A stretch of 64,000 nucleotides of DNA from Amorphophallus konjac (GCA_022559845.1 CM040123.1:303416642-303480641), one strand, 5' to 3'; positions 11,618-24,012 are shown, counted from the stretch's first letter. The notes: a model not told the origin generated them from the letters alone. Numbers and translations are program-made.

Positions 11618-13845
11618 TTAGAATAACTCGGGAAATCGTTTCTTCATTGATTCCTCGGTCTCCCATGTCGCTTCGCGTTCAAGATTCTTATTCCATTGCA
11701 CCTTGATCATGGGAATAACCTTATTCCTTAGAGCTCGTATTTCTCGATCTAATATCTTCAAGGGCCTCTGTTCATATGTGAGATCTTTCTGGATCACCAG
11801 ATCTCCATGCTCAATAATATGTGACGGATCGTGCACATACTTCTTCAACATAGATATGTGAAATACATTGTGTACCTCGGACAACTGAGGAGGCAACGCG
11901 ATGCGATAAGCAACCTCGCCAACTCTTTCGAGTACCTCAAATGGTCCGATGAATCTTGGCGTAAGCTTGCCCTTAACACCAAATCTTCGTATGCCACGTC
12001 CAGGGGATATTTTAAGAAATACATGATCTCCGATTTGGAATTCAAGATCTCTTCTTCTTGTATCTGCATAAGCCTTTTGCCTGGTCTGAGCAACTTGTAA
12101 TCTTTCCCTGATTACTTGTATCTTCTCGGTTGTATCCCTTACCATGTCTGGACCTAATAGTTGTTTCTCTCCAACTTCGTTCCAACATATGGGAGATCGG
12201 CAACTCCTTCCGTATAAGGCTTCGAAAGGTGCCATTTGGATACTAGCTTGGTAGCTATTATTATATGCAAATTCAACTAAAGGTAAGTGGTCATGCCAGC
12301 TTCCTCCAAAGTCAATAATGCATGCTCTCAGCATATCTTCAACAACTTGATTAGTTCGCTCGGTCTGACCATCCGTTTGTGGGTGAAAAGCAGTACTAAA
12401 GTTGAGCCTTGTCCCCAACGAATGTTGTAATCCCTTCCAAAAATGAGAAGTAAAACGGGGATCCCTATCAGACACGATTGAGACAGGAATTCCATGTATC
12501 CTGACTATTTCTTTAATGTATAGTGCAGCTAGCACATCAATCGACCATCGGCTTTTGATTGGCAAGAAATGTGCCGATTTAGTCAATCGGTCAATGATAA
12601 CCCAGATTCCATCATGTCCTCCTTTAGATTTAGACAAACCCATGATGAAGTCCATACCAATATCCTCCCATTTCCACTTAGGAATATCTAGAGGATGTAG
12701 TTTTCCCGCAGGCTTTTGGTGTTCCGCCTTGACCTGTTGGCACGTGAGACAGCGTGATACATAGTCTGCTATTTCTCTTTTCATATTAGGCCACCAAAAG
12801 TTCCTCTTTATATCTTGGTACATTTTGGTTGATCCTGGATGAATAGTGTACCTTGATCGGTGAGCTTCATCTAAGATCTTCTTCTTTAATTCCGGACAAT
12901 CGGGTATACAAGTTCTATCTTTGAACGATAATCTTCCATCAGAAGTTAGTTGAAAATCAGATTGTCCTTCTAATCTGCCTTTGATTTCTACTAACATAGG
13001 ATCATCATCCTGAAGTGTTTGTATTTCAGATAACAATTCTGACTGTATGCTTACATGAGATAGTGTGACAAATTTGGATTCCATGTCCAAGCTTATATTG
13101 AGCTCAGAGAATTGTTCAAGTAACCTCCATTCTTGTATCATACAATTTGCTATCATTGCTCTCGGCTTTCGACTAAGGGCATCAGCAACATAATTACCCT
13201 TTCCGGGATGGTATTGTATATTGAAGTCGAAATCCTTGAGATATTCTAGCCAGCGTCTTTGTCTCATGTTTAGCTCCTTTTGTGAAAATAGATATTTGAG
13301 ACTTTTGTGATCGGAGTATACAGTGAACTGTACTCCATAGAGATAGTGTCTCCATATCTTTAGGGCAAATACTACCGCGGCCAGTTCTAAATCATGGACG
13401 GGGTAATTCTCCTCATGCTTCTTCAGTTGACGAGAAGAGTATGCTATGACCTTCCCATGTTGCATTAGAACACATCCGAGGCCAATGCCAGAAGCATCAG
13501 TGTAGACCTCGAATTTCTCTCCTTCAATTCGTAGGGCTAAGACCGGAGCTGTGGTGAGATGATCCTTGAGAGTTTGGAAACTGCTTTCACATTCCTCACT
13601 CCATTCATATCGGATCTCCTTACGAGTTAATCTTGTAAGTGGTACGGCGATCTTAGAGAAATCTTTGATAAATCGCCGATAATAGCCTGCAAGACCTAAG
13701 AAACTTCTGATCTCGCTTGCATTAGTGGGTCTCTCCCAGTTTCTCACAGCTTCAACTTTTGACGGATCCACAGATAAACCGTCCTTGGATATGACATGTC
13801 CGAGAAAAGCCACTTCTTCAAGCCAGAACTCGCATTTGCTGAGTT
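11618..13845 (-). pseudogene. Truncated second chromovirus pol (RT C-terminal half to chromodomain)
   Basis: The frame has the same translation as the full copy from [10 protein letters not shown] to the chromodomain end FPELF, about 740 residues. It lacks gag, protease and the RT catalytic half. Homology stops abruptly at 13845, after gctgagtt, and unrelated sequence follows. The apparent start M 18 codons upstream (to 13900) is flanking DNA read in frame. It cannot make an active RT. Confidence 0.93.
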
Positions 13846-16002
13846 GTTGGGGTAACTGGCCCTGTAGAGCATATTCCTTATATAGAGCAGGCCCGCACAC
13901 TGAAGGAGCTTTAGGAGGCAGTGAAGAAGGCTGCTCGCATCATCGGGTTGAAGCTGGAGCATATGGTTTTAATGCCGCCAAACCCTTTGGGACCCATTGG
14001 TGAGACATTGTCTTTGCGACTTTCTTTCTCCTTTCGGCATATACATCTTGTTTTGTTGGTTTTTTTTTTGGCTGTTTGTTTTTGTCTCCATTGATATTAC
14101 TTTTCCTGCAATACACCCTACCTCGGAGACCACCCCTTTGGCAGGGACGCCGATGGGTGACGCCAGTAGGGACTCCCTTCTTTCCTCGAAGCGGCAACGG
14201 GCTGAGGGTAGCAGTGAAGATGGTCGGCCGCCCTCTTGGGCACGGACTGGGGAGGCGACGCCCAATTAACTATCTACCTTTGTGGTTTTCCGCCTTAGCA
14301 TCTGACTTAGTCTCACGCTGATTTTCCTTTTCTTTCCTTGCTTCAGGTCCGCTGGAGGCTAGGGCAGAGATGTGCTTCTCCCCCACCCTTGGCGAGGATC
14401 CCTCGTAGATGAAGGTGGAGAATTGTGACATAGATCTCGATGAGCTTCTCCGCTTGACAGGGGATTTTACGCCAGTGACGAGCGCCTCTCTACCCATTGA
14501 AATGGGTACACCTCCATAACCAGATTGCTTGGTATGACACCTTTCTACTGGTGCATCCTCCATTCTTTCTTTCTTTCTTTGTTTCTTTTCTTGCGAAGGC
14601 AACAGATGATATTTTTGCATATATATTATTTTTTTAGGGGACTAGGTAAGGAGTGTCCCCGATCCTCCTCAGGTATGGGAGGGTTTGCCACCCCTGCCAA
14701 CTCGCTGGAGAGTGGAGAAGTGAGGGGCAGCCCAGGTAAGTGTCTGTCTGACACTCAAGATGTGGGTGATTTCTTCACCTTGATTTCCTTCATCATTAGT
14801 TGTGCTTACCTATGGGGCTTTTCCCCTTTCCCCTCCTTTTTGTGTGCAGCTACAGACGCGACCATCGATATGGATATAATTCGTGAGCTTGTCACGACCA
14901 GCCCAGACGTGGAACTCTCCGATGTTGAGGCCGATCCAGTGACCAGGGGTGATGCCATGGCCAATATGACTAACACTATCGAAGTTGAGCCCTTGGGAGC
15001 GGGAGCGACAGACCACGTGATCCCACCTTGTGTACCTGGGCTTTTGGCTTGTACTGTTAGCTTGATAGAACCACAAGACGGAGACGCCTCAGGTAACTAA
15101 GTTGTTCTTGGCCTCGCTGGCCGTTCTTTCCTTCCCACAATTTCATTTGGCTGGCGCTTTTCGCACCTATCTTTTCCTGCAACAATGCTCGCCCCATCGG
15201 GGGATGAGCCCCCCCCCTCGCGGACTGTAGCAGCTTCTAGCAAGGGATCCACTATGCAAGCCTCGATGAGGGGTTCAGAGGAGGATGTGGACATTGAAGC
15301 CGTCTCCAGCAAAGGCACCTCTACCGGTGAGCATTGCCTTTCCTTCCCTCTTTCCTTTTATGTTCATGTTCTTATCTCATGGCTTTATGCCCGCTACCTT
15401 TCTGACTAGCAGGGACATCATCATCCTCTCCCGACACTTCTGGGACATCCCTCAAGACCTCCTCAAAGGGTCAAGATGAGGCTATAGGCGATGAGATGAC
15501 CTCTAGCTCCCAGACCTCTAGAGCGTCTTTAGCGGAGGCCACTCCTGTTGGGGGCGCTTTAGTATGAGAAAATTCTGCCTTACCCCTCCCTCTTTTTTGT
15601 ATCGAGTACTTAGCCAATTGTGACCTTAACCACCCATTGTGTGTTGCTTTTTTGTTTTGTTGTTTTTTTTTGCAGCTCCTTCGCCCACAAGACAGTCGGA
15701 GCTGGTAGCGACAACTCTTGGAGTTAAGGAGTCTCGCGTTCCCCTCGAGACGGCCAGCAAAGAGAGGGAGGCTATTTCCGAGGTGCCTACTGCCGCCGAG
15801 TTGGCCCCTCCCATTGTTTGTAGAGAGGGAAGGGCCAGGGAGATAGGTTTCCTTCCTCCTTTGTCTTTATTGTCACCGTTTCGTTCCTTGGTGAGCATAC
15901 TTTACTGAGTCGTGTGGACTTCTTTCCTTGCAAGGGGTGCTACTATGGGCACCCATCCTACAAAGTCGGGACTGGCTCTAGATAGCACTCCTCCCCTAGA
16001 GT
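13846..16002 (+). pseudogene. Decayed multi-exon gene or retroelement ORF of PMD type, central part
   Basis: Several short coding-like segments alternate with T-rich introns. Segments include one ending in ...LMPPNPLGPIG before gtgagaca (14004), with one stop. Others are SSKRQRAEGSSEDGRPPSW (14190-14250), GMGGFATPANSLESGEVRG before gtaagtg (14735), and an acidic exon after gtgtgcag at 14850 that ends before gtaacta (15093). More follow at 15185-15328 (before gtgagcat) and 15675-15840. The donor and acceptor look is consistent, but stops interrupt the reading. It may be the continuation of the fragment at 1-791 beyond the chromovirus insertion, and it resumes at 21300 beyond hAT copy A. The product is not recognised with confidence. 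Confidence 0.35.
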
Positions 16003-18038
16003 CAAGGTTGGCAGTGTCGGTTTCGGACTCGAGATTTCGGCCGAGTCCGAAACCGAAACGACTCGGTTTCGGCCGGACCGGCCGAAACCCAGTGAAAAGG
16101 TTAAAAAACATCAAAATAAGTCTAAAAAATCAGAAAGAAATCAAAAAAAATACAAATAATCACATAAAAATCAAAAAATTCATTAGACATGCATTTGACT
16201 GTAAAGAAATTAGATTAAGTGCAATAAACCTAAAGTAGATATTGAAGTTCAAACATTGAACATGTTAAACTAATATTCTTGAGTACATACTAAACATGAA
16301 GTAGGTTCAAACAGTACAATAAATCTAATTAGACACAATAAATGTTACAGAAATTAAATGATCTTTACCTAAATGAAGAGACACTAATATGGGTAATAAC
16401 TAGAACCTTCTCCCTCATCGTCTGGCTTTTAATGTTGATACCCATAAGAAGGTTGCATGTATTGTGTATATTCACTATAACCAAACAATGAGGTAGCCAA
16501 ATCTTGCATCCCTCTTTGGATCCCTCTTAGAGTGTAAGGTTGTCGGCTTGATTCGAATCCAGAATCAACGTAAGAATCTTGAGGATGAGAAGATGAACTG
16601 GATGGAACTGGAATTCTGGTTCATGACCCCACCCATAAATGGTTGCTTCCTGTTGGCCACCTCCATAACCTGATGGGTGCCCATATTGGCTCTATGAATC
16701 ATATCCTCGCTCACTATGAGTGTATCCTCGGCTTGTGTCTGCGTGGAAGGAGGAAGTACCACCATATGTGCCACCGCTAGTAGTAGCACCTGTAGCACTT
16801 GCAGCTGCACTGGGATCATCAACATCATCATCACCATCAGAAACCAGTTGCCTTTTAACATTTGGGGATGCTTTTTTCTCTTTTGGTGTGATTTTTTCAG
16901 TCACCTTTGACATGAGTCCTTTTCCCCTTGGCGTGTGCCTCACATAAATCTTCTTCAACTGCTCAATTGTCGGGTCATCTCGAGCAACAGCACTAGTCCT
17001 CTCAGTTAGCCCATACACTGATGTACTTCTTCTTAAGGATAGAGTTGGCTTGACCATTTTAGGAGTGACTGGCCTGCTATCTGATTCTGAGTGTCTAGCT
17101 GGCTCAAACTCAAGCTGCTGCTCAGTGTCATGAACAAACAAAGCTGGGTCCCTTCTCTGGTGCGCATGAGTCTCTCTGGCCCTCTTTGTTGCTCTTTTGA
17201 ATTCTGGATCTCTTGGCTCATCTTCATCTAGTATGCCCTCTGCCCATCTTCTATCATCATCACCAAAAACGGGATCATCAACCTGCCCTCGTGTCTTCAC
17301 CCAAGACTGTAAGGGATTGTCATCATCAAATAAAGCGTCCACATCAATTTCTAGAATTGCATCCTCTGCGACGCGTTTGTCCCTCAGCTGTTGTCTTAAC
17401 TTCATGTTTTTTATTCTCAGTCTCATATTGTAGTGGCAGTAAACCAATTTTTCTAACCGTTCAACCTTAGTCGATTGTGAACCTTTGAGTGTGAAAAGAC
17501 TGAATATGCTCCAATTTCTTTCACATTGGCTTGCCGATGTTATTTGACTGAGCACCCTAATTGCAATGAAAGCCAATGCATTACTGCCCACATCTCGATT
17601 GTTCAGCATTATCCACCAGTCAGCTGTTCCACCAACCATAAACAAATAAATGTAAGGTGTATTAATACATATTGAGGTTAAGAAATCATAAAAATAAAAT
17701 ATACCTGGGCTCACTCTTCCCACAGCGTATTGCAATTGGGAGTCAGAATATGTCCCAGTCCTCATTTTATAATAGTTCATCTACAAAGATAAAGTAATAG
17801 ATTAACATAATGACTTAAGTAAATTCTATACCTCTTATTGATAAAATCAATAAAGGCCAACCTCTACTTCGGCCTGAAGTCTCTTTTCTTCGGTCCTCGA
17901 TAAACGACCAATGACTTTTAAAGTGCCTTGGAACACCTTGCCATCAACATGTGCATTGGCATCGTACATAAATCGAGGGTTGAAGAAATAACCTGTATTT
18001 GTGTATACTTAACTAAATGTTAGATATAAAATAACATA

Positions 18039-18551
18039 GGCCAAGTTTGATAAACGGTTAAAGTCGACAGGGATGAGATATCCCTGGGCGGGTGACTTGC
18101 TCAAATTAAGAGACGGAATGGCTCACTCGAGGCCGACCTATAGGCATTACCCCCCTGCCCCCTGGAGGTCTCGACCAGCAGCCGGCAGAACCTGACCAGG
18201 TCGACCTGGGACCTAGCCAGGTCGACCTGCCCAGGTTCCCAGGGCTACTGGGAACCTGGCCAGGTCGACCTGGGACCTAGCCAGGTCGACCTGCCCAGGT
18301 TCCCAGGGCTACTGGGAACCTGGCCAGGTCGACCTGGGACCTGGTCAGGTCGACCTGCCCAGGTTCCCAGCAGCCTTAGGCCATTAGCCCTTAGGGCCCA
18401 ATCACTCATTCCCATTCCCCTTCCCCAGTTCCCCTGGAACGGTGGCCCACCAGCGTAGTCAAATCTAATGTGTTTATCCTAACCGTGTTACTCTAATCTA
18501 TCCCTGCGCTTATCCTAACCGTGTTACTCTAACCTGTAGTCAAACTCGCCC
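18039..18551. mobile_element. Harbinger/Tourist-like MITE nested in hAT copy A
   Basis: This 513 bp block is absent from the matching intron of copy B (29290-29300). Its ends are GGCCAAGTTTGA and TCAAACTCGCCC, an imperfect inverted repeat of the GGGCxxGTTTG type. It is flanked by 3 bp ata (left) and cta (right), with cta being the empty-site sequence in copy B. No coding capacity is seen. Superfamily assignment is inferred from the ends and the 3 bp duplication. Confidence 0.65.
18196..18370. repeat. 64-bp palindromic minisatellite inside the MITE
   Basis: About 2.7 tandem copies have a 64 bp period (AGGTCGACCTGGG starts at 18198, 18262 and 18326). Each unit contains the palindrome AGGTCGACCT twice and a perfect 12 bp stem CCAGGTTCCCAG / CTGGGAACCTGG around a 5-base loop. 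The whole block can fold into long nested hairpins. Confidence 0.88.
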
Positions 18552-20350
18552 CTAAAGAATAATGTTTCAATACAATTAATCACTCACCAGCTGCATACAA
18601 GTCGTGGTATAATGTGTTGTCCCATCTCTGGTCAATAATTTTCCACCACTTTGCATAATCTCTGGGAAGGGAATCCTGCAACTCTAATTTGGCACGGTCC
18701 ATGGCCTCGTACAGATATCCCATATCATTCTTCTCATCGCCATCCACCATTCTTAAGACCTTCACGAGGGGTGTGCCTACTTTCATGTACCGTGAGACCC
18801 TGCCCCAGAATTTGTTGTTTTCCATGATATGGCAGACATCCAAATATTCCATCTGAGCATCAACATTGGCCTTGTCGATGTATTCCTGCAGAGCAGTGTG
18901 GTACATGAAAGCTTTCAACTCATTCTTATACATGTGCAAAGAAATGAAATTTGAATCAAATACGGATCATATCTATAAGGATAAAATATCCAAATTTTAG
19001 ATCAATCTTATACTTGTGCAAAGACTCCAAAGAAATGGAATTCGAAGCAAATCTGGTTGGCCCTACACGGATGATATCTCGGCCCCCACTCGCATACTCC
19101 CTGAACATATTCAATATCCTAGGATGGCCATAAATATACTGTGTGATTTTTTGTGCCTTGTCAATTGTCTTCTTCACATGATTTTCCTTCCCTATGTCTT
19201 CAAGTATCAGATCCAGACAATGTGCTGCACATGAGAGCCAATATAAATGCCTGCACTTCTGCATCAATTTCTTCCTTATAGTCTTATAACTGACTTCATT
19301 ATCAGTCACTACTTGCACACCATTCTCCTCTCCAATTTGGTCTACCACCTTATCCATCAAACTAAACAAATAATTGGCATTTTTTCATAATTTGATGCAT
19401 CTACAGATTTAACAAATACTGTACCTTCGATGCAATAGACCAAAAAGTTAATCATGGACTTCTTCGTGATACCAGTCCAACCATCACACATGATGGTGCA
19501 TCCTCTCTCCATCCATATATGCTTGAAACTTTCAACCCAGTCATGGAGCTCCACAACCTCTCCCTCAAGGCCACGCCCGTATATGTCTCGACGTGATGGA
19601 GCCTTCAAACCAGGCCCAGTATCTGCTATGGCATCTAGCATAGGTTGGAAATATTCGCTTTCAGCTGCATGTGCAGGGACACCTGCATGGAAAAATCATT
19701 TGCAGATACTTTTAAATGCATGCCCTGCAACTTCTGCATATTTTTTTACCCCTCTCAATGCCTGCTTGATTTTAGGTTGTGTAGCATGGGACCTTCTGTG
19801 TAGATAGTTGTCCATGGGGCCTCCTCTCTGCAGGGCAGCACCAATGTCAGGACGTCGTGTAACTGTACTAGAGTAGGTCCCTGAACCTATGGATGCCTTT
19901 CCTTTCCTTCGAGCGGCTTGTTCACGCTCCATTGCTTCAGTCAGCTCTGGATCTGAATTCTCAATGCCTTCCTCATCATCATCCCTCCTTCCCCTTATGC
20001 CCGAAATCTCCTCAGCAATTTCAGCCTCATCTTCAGCCCTTTGTTGCATCCTCTCCTTCTTGCCCAGAAGGCACTGGCGCATTTCTTCTCGGACCTCTCG
20101 AGGGCATCTGTCACATTGTTTCACCTCTCCTCTTACCTCTGCCAAATGTTACTTTCCTCTAATAATTCCGCCATGTATCTCCTTACCACAATAATTGCAT
20201 TTCACTTTTCTTCTCCTAACATCAACTAAAGAGAGGTGGACCCACCCCAGATCCTCCTGCCCTTGCTGCTCCTGACTTTGTTCACGTCTAGGCATGATGC
20301 TGCATTAAGATAGTCAAAGACAAATAGTTGTAAGTACAATAGAAAAATTA

Positions 20351-20812
20351 GGGCTTAATTATCAATAACCCTTAATCACCCTTCATAAAAATTAATTACC
20401 AACATGCTCCCACCCCCAAATTCTTCAATGAAGCTTAATTGAGCTTCAATTGATACAAAGTAAACCGAATTAGACAAAAGTCTCAATTTTAATGAACTAA
20501 TTAGGGCTTAATTATCAATCAACCCTTAATCACCCTTCATAAAAATTAATTACCAACATGCTCCCACTCCAAATTCTTCAATGAAGCTTAATTGAGTTTC
20601 AATTGAGACTAAGTAAACCGAATTAGACAAAAGCCCCAATTTTAATGAACTAATTAGAGCTTAATTATCAATTAACCCTTAATCACCCTTCATAAAAATT
20701 AATTACTAACATGCTCCCACCCCAAATTCTTCAATGAAACTTAATTGAGCTTCAATTGAGCCTAAATAGATCGAATTAGACAAAAGCCTCAATTTTAAGG
20801 AACTAATTAGGG
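20351..20812. repeat. 153-bp tandem repeat in the hAT leader, copy A
   Basis: Three tandem units with exactly 153 bp spacing (gggcttaatt-type anchor at 20351, 20504, 20657 and 20810) lie between the transposase start and the terminal region. They are AT-rich with short inverted motifs such as gaagcttaattgagcttc. Equivalent repeats occur in copies B and C. Confidence 0.88.
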
Positions 20813-20956
20813 TTTAATTTAAAATCTTAACATATCTCATAACTCATTCTTAACCTACAACTGAAAAACTAACCTACAACAAAAAAAACTTTCAACCCAA
20901 CCAAAAAAACACAAAACAAAACAAACAAACCCCAAATTTATCTCAAGAAAACAACC

Positions 20957-21060
20957 TCTACACAGCAGCAGCACCCAGCACAGCAGCAGCAACAACACAG
21001 CAGCAGCAACAGCACAGCAGCAGCAGCCCCTGCAGCACAGCACACCAGCAACAACAACAC
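20957..21060. repeat. CAG-rich tract in hAT copy A
   Basis: Interrupted (CAG)n/(CAA)n runs lie in the same position, between leader repeats and terminal repeats, as GC-rich CAG/CTG tracts in copies B (31757-31940) and C (46965-47275). The Ser/Ala/Cys-rich frames here are low-complexity shadows. Confidence 0.8.
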
Positions 21061-21299
21061 CCTTTCTCCCTCAGATCTGAGGGAGAACACGGAGTTCACG
21101 TGGGTTTCGGGCCGAAATCGTCCGGTTTCGGACCGAAACATGTAAGTTTCGGGCGAAACCGATACTGATTTCCCCCGAAACCATTTTTTTTAAGTTTCGG
21201 ACCTACTACAATGAGCAGGTCCAGTATCGTGTCGGTTACGACCGAAACCGATACGTTTCGACCAAAATATATCGGTTTCGGTCGATACTGCCAACCATG

Positions 21300-22112
21300 C
21301 CCAGAGCCCCAACACTGAGCGACCTTAGAAGCCGGGCTCGAGTTCATCTCCTCTTCGGATATGAACTTTCGGGGGTGGGTCTTTGTGTATTTCACTATCT
21401 TTTGATTTTCTGGTAATGTGATCACCACTTCTTATTCCCTTCCTATTTTTCCTATTTTTCTTTTCTTTTACTTTTTTTTACAGCTGCAATTGGCGGAGCT
21501 TTGTAGGGCCCTCAGGATTTTCCTGCCTTTGGGGTCGAGTGGCCCGAGACTCCTCAACCGGCGGAGCCTTTTGGCTGTCTCGGTATGGCTGCTACCATGA
21601 TTGAGGCTCTTCAACAACAGATCTAGCGGAACGCCCTTCCATCAGCTGATGTTTTGAGGAGTAGCTTGCAGACCTATACCCGAGGCTACCACAGTCTAGG
21701 GTTTCCTAGAGAGCCTTGGATGGTCGCCGTGAGGGACTTATGGGCCCGTTTTGCGCATCTCAATGCCATTCAAGAGTGGAGGATGAGGACACTGGTGGCG
21801 ATCCAGTAAGAAGAGGCAGAGGTCATGGAGTTGGAAGCGACCATGGCCGAGCGGGAGCGTCTGGTTGAGGCTGCACATGCTCGAAGCCAGGAGGAGTTGT
21901 CCCACGCAACAGAGCTGAGGCGTGAGGTACAGGCTTTGATGGAGAGGGTCTGGGACCGGCTTGCTACCTCTTGGAGACATGAGGTGGAGGGACGCTAGGC
22001 GGTAGCCGAGGCAGAAGACCTTTCCCGAGGCATGGCTACCCTTCGAGAGGACGTGCTCTCTCAACAAGTCCGCATTGCCGAACTAAAGAAGAGCGAGCCT
22101 CGACTTCTTTGA
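21300..22112 (+). pseudogene. Coiled-coil 3' portion of the decayed PMD-type gene
   Basis: After the hAT duplication the earlier sequence resumes. A T-rich stretch ending tttttacag (21484) leads into an exon. Its later part reads as a charged heptad-like helix: EVMELEATMAERERLVEAAH, then HATELRREVQALMERVW, then ATLREDVLSQQVRIAELKKS. It ends at a double stop (tgatag, 22110). Three earlier stops (after RNRS, after VAIQ and after EVEGR) break the frame, each one base from a sense codon. Coiled-coil C-termini are seen in some PMD or gag-like retroelement ORFs, but I do not recognise this protein specifically. Confidence 0.4.
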
Positions 22113-24012
22113 TAGCCTTGTTTCCTACTCTCCCTTTTGTGTAGCATTTTTTTTTCACAAGCACTGGATGTCTTCTACTAGCTTTTTTTTATTCAACATC
22201 CATCGGTTATACAATTATTCTTTTTTTTTGGCCGATGAATGAAAGAAAGAAAGAAGTGAAATAGGCTTGACCCGACTTCTTGTCATCTTTATTTCCTTCT
22301 CCCCTTTTCTTTTTCTTTGATGAATGTCCCAAAAGGAGGGCTCAGAAGAGCGCACACCGCCTCAAGGTGACGTGGACCCACTCCACCGAGTCAACCCTAA
22401 GGTCAAAGTGCATTGTAGGCGGCAGGATGAAAACCGTAGCGGTCCTTCAAACTTGAGATTTAAGTTTCTTTTCACCCCCTCTTTTGTTGGGGGCTACATT
22501 GGTTGCACTCCCTTTTCTCTTCCCTTTTTTTTGCTCTCTTTTTTTTCTTCTTTTTTTCCTTCTCTCTTTTTTTTTCACGTTACCAACCTCACCGCCCTTT
22601 CGGGTTTTCGCCGAGGCTAGCTCCCTTTAGCTTTTTCCATCGCACCCTTTCGGATTTTCACGCTGAAGGGTTACCCAATTTTGTGTGAAGCGCCCTTTCG
22701 GGTTTTCACCCCAATCGGGTTTCTTTGGCCTTTTTACCCTCAACCACCCTTATAAGCGGAATGGATAAGTCTGTCGGGGCACCTATATTTGAAACCCTTT
22801 TTTTCTCTCTCTATATTTTTTTCTCTCTCTCTTTTATTTGATACTGTTATGGTGATCTGTCAATTTTGTTGTTGCAACTTGTTGCTTGACGTTTGTTGCT
22901 TATTGATTTCAGTGAACGTTGCTCATGGATTTGTTGTCGACGGCTTATTGCTTGTCGTCGGGGCTTCTTGTTGTAGATAGCTTGTTGCTCGTCGTTGCAA
23001 TTGCTTGTTGCCGGCGGCTTATCGTGTGTTGGTGTAGTTGCTTGTTGCAAATGGCTTGCTGCTTGTTGGTGTAGTTGCTTGTTGCCTAAAAGAGTTTTGG
23101 TTCTAGGTGACATGCATGGCCAAGGGATTCGAACTTTTGGGTTCTAGAGAGGCTGACCTATGGTTTACAACCAAGCCATTTGAAACTTTGTTTTTAGTTT
23201 TCTCTTCTTTTTAAATAGCCTGACTTTTGTGGCTTATAGCTGAGGTGATGGGATCGTCAAGTGCAATCGGCAGCCAGCAACAACGTGAACGCGGTCCCCT
23301 CTGGGACAGCGATCTAAAGAAGGCAGTCTCAGAGGAGACCGCGATCTCAGCGCAGAGCCTCTTACGGGCAACCTTTAAACTTTCGACGATTAGGCTTTCG
23401 AGGGCATCAATGTGGGGCTATTTTCCAAAGAATATTCAATGTATTACTTCGTTTTACCTTCCCTATCCCCCTATATGTACCCCCCCTCAATTATCAATGA
23501 GATATGAATGAAGAAAATCAAATCAACCATGGCTATGTCTATGTGTGTTCTTCCAAACTTTTGGAAATGGGTGTGAAGCCCTAGCTCGAGCCGAGAAGGC
23601 TCAATCGTCCACGGAGATGGAGCGTGAAGCTTCGATTGCGTCGTCCCTGCAATGGGGACGGGTGAGAAACCCCAGTCGAAGCCCTTGTTTCTCCTCCACC
23701 GCCAACCGCCGTCGCTGGCCCTCTCCGCCGTCACCACCGCCATTTGCAACCTCAAATCCCACCTCCACCACCGTTCTCTACCCTGGAGCGGAGCGTAGAA
23801 GCTCGGTTGCATCGTCCTTGAGATGGGGATAGGTGTGAAGCCCCAGCCGAGCCCCTCCCTTCTCCTCTAGCCACCCCACCACCTCCGTCCACCTCTACCA
23901 CCGCCGCTCTCCTCTCCCTCAAACCACCATCATTCTTCCCCTTATATCTCCCTATTAGATAAATATCTACCCTATAGCCCACCATCTCCCCCTCCCCCGC
24001 CTTCCTATCAGC
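22113..24012 (+). other. Retroelement non-coding block with repeated modules, left of hAT copy B
   Basis: No gene is seen. It holds T-rich runs, then a block with CCCTTTCGGGTTTTC repeated as variants at 22597, 22646 and 22691. Next come GGCTGACCTATGG-type units (23150, 23218) and a GCGGTCCCC-type hairpin region (23291-23345). A polyadenylation-like stretch lies around 23480-23510. A direct duplication follows of roughly 80 bp (about 23613-23690 versus 23790-23870, sharing gaagct...gatgggga...gtgaa...cccagccgagccc). The first three modules recur at 32330-33010. It is probably leader or LTR of the Tat-like element. Confidence 0.5.

Larger units (their letters stand above)
792..13845 (-). mobile_element. 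Tekay/Del-type Ty3/gypsy chromovirus in tandem form (LTR - full interior - LTR - truncated interior)
   Basis: The sequence from 792 to about 6168 recurs almost base for base at 8468-13845. Read on the minus strand the order is: truncated pol (13845-11618), polypurine tract, LTR (11534-8468), tRNA-Met primer site, gag-protease, RT-RNaseH-integrase-chromodomain, polypurine tract, LTR (3856-792). The two LTRs differ at only about half a dozen substitutions plus one AT-repeat step that I could spot, so the structure is young. The base before the left LTR ends in gttac. No matching 5 bp duplication exists on the right because that side ends inside RT at 13845. The lineage call rests on the C-terminal chromodomain, the iMet primer site and the very long LTRs. 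Confidence 0.93.
16692..20295 (-). pseudogene. hAT transposase, copy A (BED zinc finger, DUF659, hATC)
   Basis: Cut-and-paste transposase in several exons. From the ATG at 20295 it encodes a BED-type finger (VKCNYCGKEIHGG...). Next comes the catalytic region with IMCDGWTG (near 19480) and VVTDNEVSYK, plus LYWLSCAAHCLDLILEDIGK near 19230. The exon at 18580-18939 follows, and the hATC dimerisation segment (ADWWIMLNNRDVGSNALAF near 17600). An in-frame stop breaks the finger (AAG-TAA where copy B has AAG-CAA). A TAG near 16690 removes the last ~55 residues still present in copy B. An A-rich gap near 19380 also shifts frame. Probably inactive. Confidence 0.85.
16003..21299 (-). mobile_element. hAT transposon copy A
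   Basis: The terminal inverted repeats are CAAGGTTGGCAGTGTCGG on the left and the complement of CATGGTTGGCAGTATCG on the right. The flanks are cctagagt (15995-16002) and cccagagc (21300-21307), an 8 bp target duplication with two transitions, as expected for hAT. Subterminal DNA on both sides is rich in TTTCGG/CCGAAA motifs. The element encodes a decayed transposase on the minus strand and carries a nested MITE at 18039-18551. Confidence 0.9.

Noticed and set aside
787..13856. Target duplication gttac around the tandem chromovirus
   Set aside because: The right side reads gttgg and ggtaac, which does not match in the right orientation; the right end is a truncation, so no duplication is expected.
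22789..23113. Cys-rich small ORF near 22789-22980 and its antisense frame
   Set aside because: It arises from gttgctt-type short repeats in non-coding retroelement DNA; no conserved pattern.
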